Shown here one piece after another: positions 59,801 through 64,000 of a stretch of 64,000 bases of DNA. Within the stretch, counting starts at the first letter, position 1. Every line of letters begins with the position of its first letter. Both the position numbers and the translations under genes were made by a program. This DNA is from Nitrospirillum iridis. Its GTDB lineage: Bacteria; Pseudomonadota; Alphaproteobacteria; Azospirillales; Azospirillaceae. The notes below the pieces were generated by a model. It was given only the letters and a program-made list of their open reading frames with translations, was not told the origin of the DNA and ran no database searches. The stretch spans positions 1 to 64,000 of the forward strand of contig NZ_JACIIZ010000012.1 of the NCBI RefSeq assembly GCF_014205765.1, given 5' to 3'.

Positions 59801-59903
59801 CACCATCCCCGTGGTGCGCCAGGTGATGGAAGGGGCGGCCAGCTTGAGCGTGCCCCTGGTGGCCGAGGCCGGCACGGGGCACAGCTGGGGCGAGGCGCAT
59901 TAG
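56898..59903 (+). CDS. polA: DNA polymerase I
   Basis: 1001 aa. 5' nuclease domain (LYLVDGSGFIFRAYHALP, FDSKRENFRNAIYPEYK), an intact 3'-5' proofreading domain (VAIDTETDSL with the metal-binding Asp and Glu), and the polymerase domain with motif A VDYSQIELRL, motif B region RRKAKAINFGIIYG and motif C VHDELLFEV. An Ala/Pro-rich N-terminal extension of about 35 residues precedes the nuclease. ATG 56898 is favoured because GAAG lies 9 nt upstream; ATG 56889 adds three residues. The open frame further up passes through the tRNA and is not coding. Confidence 0.97.
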   Translation: MADTPDAPTAATAIPPAPDAPAPVTGLPAVVGQTQDTLYLVDGSGFIFRAYHALPPLNRPDGTPVNAVLGFTNMLMKLLADVKVHSVAVIFDSKRENFRNAIYPEYKAHRPPPPEDLIPQFELIRQAVDAFNLPCLHLEGYEADDLIATYARLAREAGRDCVIVSSDKDLMQLITDGVGLLDPMKNKTIGPDEVLEKFGVTPDKVVDVQSLAGDSVDNVPGVPGIGIKTAAQLITEYGDLDALLERAHEIKQPKRREALTVHAEIARISRQLVRLEVNVPVPEPLENLTARKPDPERLIGWLREQGFRSAIQKVETEILKANGGTGAGAGGGTAPALTLSPTPVGGAEQRADSVRAAYNSRFYSTEVAPIGEPTIPAPTEIAYELVRDAATLKRWVDEATLAGTVAIDTETDSLSPISAKLVGFSLSHTPGRACYVPLGHVNPNAPKEQAGGFDFGEAPPPPEQMAMAAARDLLAPLLADPAVLKVGHNLKFDLRVLARHGFAPGPAAIAPVDDTMLLSYALGAGAHGHGMDELAQRHLGHTCISFDEVTGTGKNRITFDRVPLDRACAYAAEDADITLRLHQVLKADVLRRHLVTVYETLDRPLTPVVATMENAGILVDRAMLAELSRDFAGRLAKLEEDIHLLVGHPFNVASPKQLGEVLFDEMGLPGGKKGKTGAYSTDSSVLEPLAEQGVEVAQRVLDHRQLAKLKSTYTDALQQQIEESTGRVHTSFALAATATGRLSSTDPNLQNIPIRTEEGRKIRRAFVAPEGHVLLSVDYSQIELRLVAEIAGVPALKQAFTDGIDIHAMTASQVFGVPLDQMTSEIRRKAKAINFGIIYGISGFGLGRQLGIGAGEAGAFIKQYFERFPELAGYFERTKAEAKEKGYVTTLFGRQCWIQGIKESNAARRAFAERQAINAPIQGTAADIIRRAMARVPGALATAGLTGRMLLQVHDELLFEVPVAEVDATIPVVRQVMEGAASLSVPLVAEAGTGHSWGEAH

Positions 59904-59939
59904 GCGCCCCCCCGCCTTCCGCAGCCTGGGAGAAAGCGA

Positions 59940-60109
59940 ATGACGGTAAGCGATCACGAAAGGCGGCGGATCGATCCGCGCGAGGCCGAGCAGAGGGAGC
60001 GCTTGCGACAGTGCTGTCAAGCAGCTGTTGACCAGCTTCGGGCCGGTTTGGGCACAGTGGAAACCCGAGACTCGCTGAAAGCAGAGTTCCGGACCCGCAT
60101 TGGTTCGGC

Positions 60110-60113
<4 letters not shown>
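59940..60113 (+). CDS. Small protein of 57 aa, unknown function
   Basis: A strong ribosome site GGGAG lies 7 nt before ATG 59940. The product is highly charged and probably helical (HERRRIDPREAEQRERLRQ, then CCQAAVDQLRAGLGTVETRD, SLKAEFRTRIGSA). It has a CC pair at residues 25-26. The stop overlaps the convergent thiE stop by 4 bases, which means the frame has been kept to the last possible base. It starts 37 bp after polA and may be cotranscribed. Confidence 0.6.
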
Positions 60114-61669
<1,556 letters not shown>

Positions 61670-61683
61670 GCGCGCATTTCCTT

Positions 61684-61824
61684 GTCCCTCAATCGCCGGG
61701 CGCCGGCATCCGCCGGCCCCCAGTTTACTATGGCCGCGAAGGCGGCCTTGGGCTTCCTCGGTTTCCTGTCCACTATCGTTCCCCGGAAACCTGCGGCGGA
61801 CGCAGTCGCGTCCTACAACGGCAT
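61684..61824 (+). repeat. Dispersed hairpin repeat, copy 4, inside the thi operon
   Basis: Plus-strand copy, opposite to the direction of the operon. Hairpin 1 GCCGGC-ATCC-GCCGGC is perfect at 61702-61717; hairpin 3 GGACGC-AGTC-GCGTCC is at 61798-61813. About 40 bp of extra sequence separates the first hairpin from the rest. It fills the 158-bp gap between thiO and thiS. Confidence 0.8.
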
Positions 61825-61827
61825 AAG

Positions 61828-63000
61828 TCAAAGTCTCATGCCGTTGGTCTTTCGTTCCTGGAACCGGTCGATGCCGAAGGGCGCCAGCAGCGGGTCCAGC
61901 TGGCCCGTCAGGATGTGGTGGGCCAGCAGATCGGCCGTGCCCGGGGTCAGCAGGATACCGTTGCGGTGGTGGCCGGTGGCCATGATGAGACCATCGACAC
62001 CGGGCACGGGCCCCAGGATGGGGGCGTCGTCACGGCTGCCGGGGCGGAAGCCCACCCACATCTCCTCGATCGGCAGTTCCTCCACCCCCGGCAGGGCGCG
62101 CCAGGCGGCTTCCAGCAGGGCCAGCACACCACCGGCGGTGAGGCGGTCGTCCCAGCCCTTCTCCTCCGTCGTGGCCCCCACGATCAGCCGGCCATCCAAG
62201 CGGGGCACCAGATAGCATTTGGGCGGCCACACCACGTGGTGCAGCAGGGGCTGGGCGGCGTCCATGCGCAGGGACAGCATCTGGCCCTTCACCGGCCGCA
62301 CTGGCGGCACCGCCCCGTCGGGCAGGCCCGCCAGCTGGCGCGACCAGGCGCCGGCGGCCAGCACCACCACATCGGCGTGCCGTACCTCGCCACCCACCAC
62401 CACGCCATCGGCCCGGCCGCCGGTGACGGACAGGGCCTCCACGGCGCGATCCTCATGCAAGCGGGCGCCGGCCTTCAGCGCGGCGGCCTTCAGCGCCACC
62501 GCCAGCTTGCGATTATCCACCTGGCCATCGTCGGCGCCCAGCACGCCGGCGGCCGCCCGGGGGTTCAGCCACGGCTCCCGCTCCTTCACCTGGGCGCCGG
62601 TCAGCCAGGCGACATTCAGGCCCAAGCCCCGTTGGAATTCGTAGCCGGCGCGCAGCACCTCGACATCGTCCCGGGTCAGCGCCACCTGCAGGGTGCCTTC
62701 GGTGCGCAGATCCACGGGCAGGCCGGTATAGGCCTCAAGCTCGGCGGCGAAGGCGGGCCAGCGGCGCTGGCTGTCCAGCGTCAGGGGCAGCAGGGGCTGT
62801 TCGCCCGGTTCCGTCTCCACGGCGGCGGCCAGCATGCCGGCGGCCGCATGGGTGGCGCCCCGGCCGCTGCTCCCCTGGTCATAGATGTCGACGGTGCCGC
62901 CGGCGGCGGCCAGCCGCCAGGCGATGGACAGGCCGATACAGCCGGCGCCGATGATGGCCACGCGCGGCCGGGCGGCTGAAACAAACGGAAAATGGGTCAC
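61828..63000 (-). CDS. thiO: Glycine oxidase ThiO
   Basis: 390 aa DAO-family flavoprotein. FAD site VAIIGAGCIGLSIAWRLA at the N-terminus, AGAWSRQL, and the C-terminal GFRPGSRDDAPILGPVPG and ATGHHRNGILLTP. It makes the dehydroglycine used by ThiG. Start GTG 63000, directly behind the TPP riboswitch whose 3' side holds GGGAG at 63013-63017. Confidence 0.94.
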   Translation of the reverse strand: MTHFPFVSAARPRVAIIGAGCIGLSIAWRLAAAGGTVDIYDQGSSGRGATHAAAGMLAAAVETEPGEQPLLPLTLDSQRRWPAFAAELEAYTGLPVDLRTEGTLQVALTRDDVEVLRAGYEFQRGLGLNVAWLTGAQVKEREPWLNPRAAAGVLGADDGQVDNRKLAVALKAAALKAGARLHEDRAVEALSVTGGRADGVVVGGEVRHADVVVLAAGAWSRQLAGLPDGAVPPVRPVKGQMLSLRMDAAQPLLHHVVWPPKCYLVPRLDGRLIVGATTEEKGWDDRLTAGGVLALLEAAWRALPGVEELPIEEMWVGFRPGSRDDAPILGPVPGVDGLIMATGHHRNGILLTPGTADLLAHHILTGQLDPLLAPFGIDRFQERKTNGMRL

Positions 63001-63010
63001 GATCTGCGCG

Positions 63011-63102
63011 ATCTCCCTTCGCCGGCATGATCCGGTGCAGGTTCCATGGGTGTGATCTCAGCCGCGGGGCCTGACGGGCAGGCGGACGGCACCCCAGTCG
63101 AT
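63011..63102 (-). ncRNA. TPP riboswitch (THI element) of thiOSGE
   Basis: Minus-strand reading shows the conserved order GGGGTGCC, GGCTGAGAT, ACACCC, GAACCTG, CCGGATCATGCCGGCG and GAAGGGAG. These are the THI-box core blocks. The last block contains the likely ribosome site of thiO, so ligand binding probably blocks translation start. No terminator hairpin fits between the aptamer and the GTG. Confidence 0.93.
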
Positions 63103-63224
63103 GGCGGGAACGATGGCGGACACGGTCGCCTAATTCAAGCGTCTTGCCGTCATGCCTGGCCCCCCCACGGCCCCCTCACCGTCCCCGGGCGTTCCGCTTG
63201 GTCGATCCATATCCCATCAGGCGT

Positions 63225-63253
63225 TTGACAAGCAGGCCGATTGTCTGGACTCT
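63225..63253 (+). promoter_or_regulatory. Weak promoter candidate for motA
   Basis: A perfect TTGACA (63225-63230) lies 57 bp before the motA ATG, but the hexamer 17 bp later, GACTCT, is a poor -10. A flagellar-type or activator-dependent promoter is possible. Confidence 0.25.
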
Positions 63254-63287
63254 GCGAGGATTGGGGTACAGCAACCAAGGTTCGCAC

Positions 63288-64000
63288 ATGTTTGCCGCCA
63301 TCGGCCTGCTCGGCGTGTTCATCTGCGTGTTCGGGTCGTTTGTTATTTTCGGCGGCAAGATCGGCATCATCATCGAGGCCCTGCCGGGCGAATTCATGAC
63401 CATCGGCGGGGCGGCCATCTGCGGCTTCATGGTCGCCAACAGCACCCACGTCATCAAACAATCCTTAGGCGCCGTGAAGCGCATCTTCCCCGGCGCCCGG
63501 TTTCACAAAAAGGAATACATGGAGCTGCTGTCGCTGCTCTATCAGATCCTGAAGACGATGAAGACCAAGGGTGTGCTGGCCATCGAGCAGCACATCGAAA
63601 AGCCCCTGGAAAGCAACATCTTCAACGCCTACCCCTCGATCATGAAGGACCCGTTCACGGTCAAGTTCATCGCGGACTATCTGCGCATGTTCTCCATCGG
63701 CGTGGACAACCCGCATGAACTGGAGGCGCTGATGGAACAGGAGATCGAGAAGACCAAGCACGAGGATTTGCATTCCAGCCACGCCTTCCAGACCATGGCC
63801 GACGCCATGCCGGCGCTGGGCATCGTGGCCGCCGTGCTGGGCGTCATCAAGACCATGGCCTCCATCACCGAGCCGCCGGAGATCCTGGGCAAGCTGATCG
63901 GCGGCGCCCTGGTCGGCACCTTCATGGGTATTTTCCTCTCCTACTGCATCCTGGCGCCCATCGCCTCGCGGTTGAAGGGCCTGGCGGAGGAGGAGAACCA
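63288..64000 (+). CDS. motA: Flagellar motor stator protein MotA (3' end cut by the window edge)
   Basis: 237 complete codons, no stop before the edge. ATG 63288 has AAGG 7 nt upstream. Two membrane segments at the start (FAAIGLLGVFICVFGSFVIF; GEFMTIGGAAICGFMVA), a cytoplasmic loop with RxxFP-like KRIFPGARFHKKEYMEL, and the third and fourth segments around DAMPALGIVAAVLGVIKTM and LIGGALVGTFMGIFLSY. With MotB it forms the proton channel that turns the flagellum. Confidence 0.95.
   Translation, partial: MFAAIGLLGVFICVFGSFVIFGGKIGIIIEALPGEFMTIGGAAICGFMVANSTHVIKQSLGAVKRIFPGARFHKKEYMELLSLLYQILKTMKTKGVLAIEQHIEKPLESNIFNAYPSIMKDPFTVKFIADYLRMFSIGVDNPHELEALMEQEIEKTKHEDLHSSHAFQTMADAMPALGIVAAVLGVIKTMASITEPPEILGKLIGGALVGTFMGIFLSYCILAPIASRLKGLAEEEN

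Noticed and set aside
61670-61831. N-terminal extension of ThiS and the similar extension of MutT (42665-42817)
   Set aside because: Both are the dispersed repeat read as protein (shared pattern VGRDxVRRxFPG), without ribosome sites; the short forms match the families.

Overview
The window is about 64 kb of high-GC, gene-dense chromosomal DNA. It most likely comes from a free-living, flagellated alphaproteobacterium of the Rhodospirillales/Azospirillaceae type (inference). The base for this is the 16S 5' end at the left edge, the secA-ppiC-argJ-mutT neighbourhood, a large SUV3-type helicase next to an S4-domain gene, alphaproteobacterial heat-shock promoters, two chemoreceptors and motA. No phage, plasmid, CRISPR or intact insertion sequence was seen. 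Species is not called.

Layout. 1-342 is the 5' end of a 16S rRNA gene on the minus strand, with its leader and promoter up to about 820. 1437-8854 carries an M23 envelope peptidase, clpB with a heat-shock promoter, a MOSC protein, and the minus-strand run helicase > S4 protein > M48 protease > YjbR. 11802-16193 has two tandem secreted paralogs of unknown function and a membrane protein. 16190-19063 is pcm and htpG, the latter with a second heat-shock promoter. 19299-24120 has an L,D-transpeptidase, a Tat-exported M15/DUF882 protein, a small secreted protein and dctA. 24390-29834 holds two divergent histidine kinases without a visible response regulator, an unknown 172-aa protein and an ArsC-like protein. 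30020-34187 is an operon of an oversized GlmS-like protein and an SDR protein lacking the usual catalytic lysine. 34295-37130 is a phenylalanine/tyrosine catabolism block (phhA, an Lrp-type regulator, hpd) with a palindromic site between the divergent genes. 37149-42169 has a nitrilase-type hydrolase, glutaredoxin, ComF, a methyltransferase and a chemoreceptor. 42209-49892 is mutT-argJ-ppiC, secA, two small genes and greB. 49937-59903 has a second chemoreceptor, an M1 aminopeptidase preceded by an AT-rich gap, ybjQ, a small membrane protein, tRNA-Arg(CCG) and polA. 59940-63102 is a new 57-aa small gene and the thiOSGE operon under a TPP riboswitch. The right edge is the start of motA.

The most interesting signal is a dispersed intergenic repeat of roughly 95-140 bp present in four clear copies and one degenerate copy (6656, 13249, 40204, 42704, 61684). 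Its arms change together between copies while the loop stays ATCC, which indicates selection on a folded or palindromic structure. Two copies sit inside operons (argJ-mutT and thiO-thiS). Other points of note are the GlmS-like protein with an internal copy of the GlmS C-tail, the lysine-less SDR beside it, matched RpoH promoters at clpB and htpG, the 57-aa gene after polA and a 9-codon leader ORF overlapping ybjQ.
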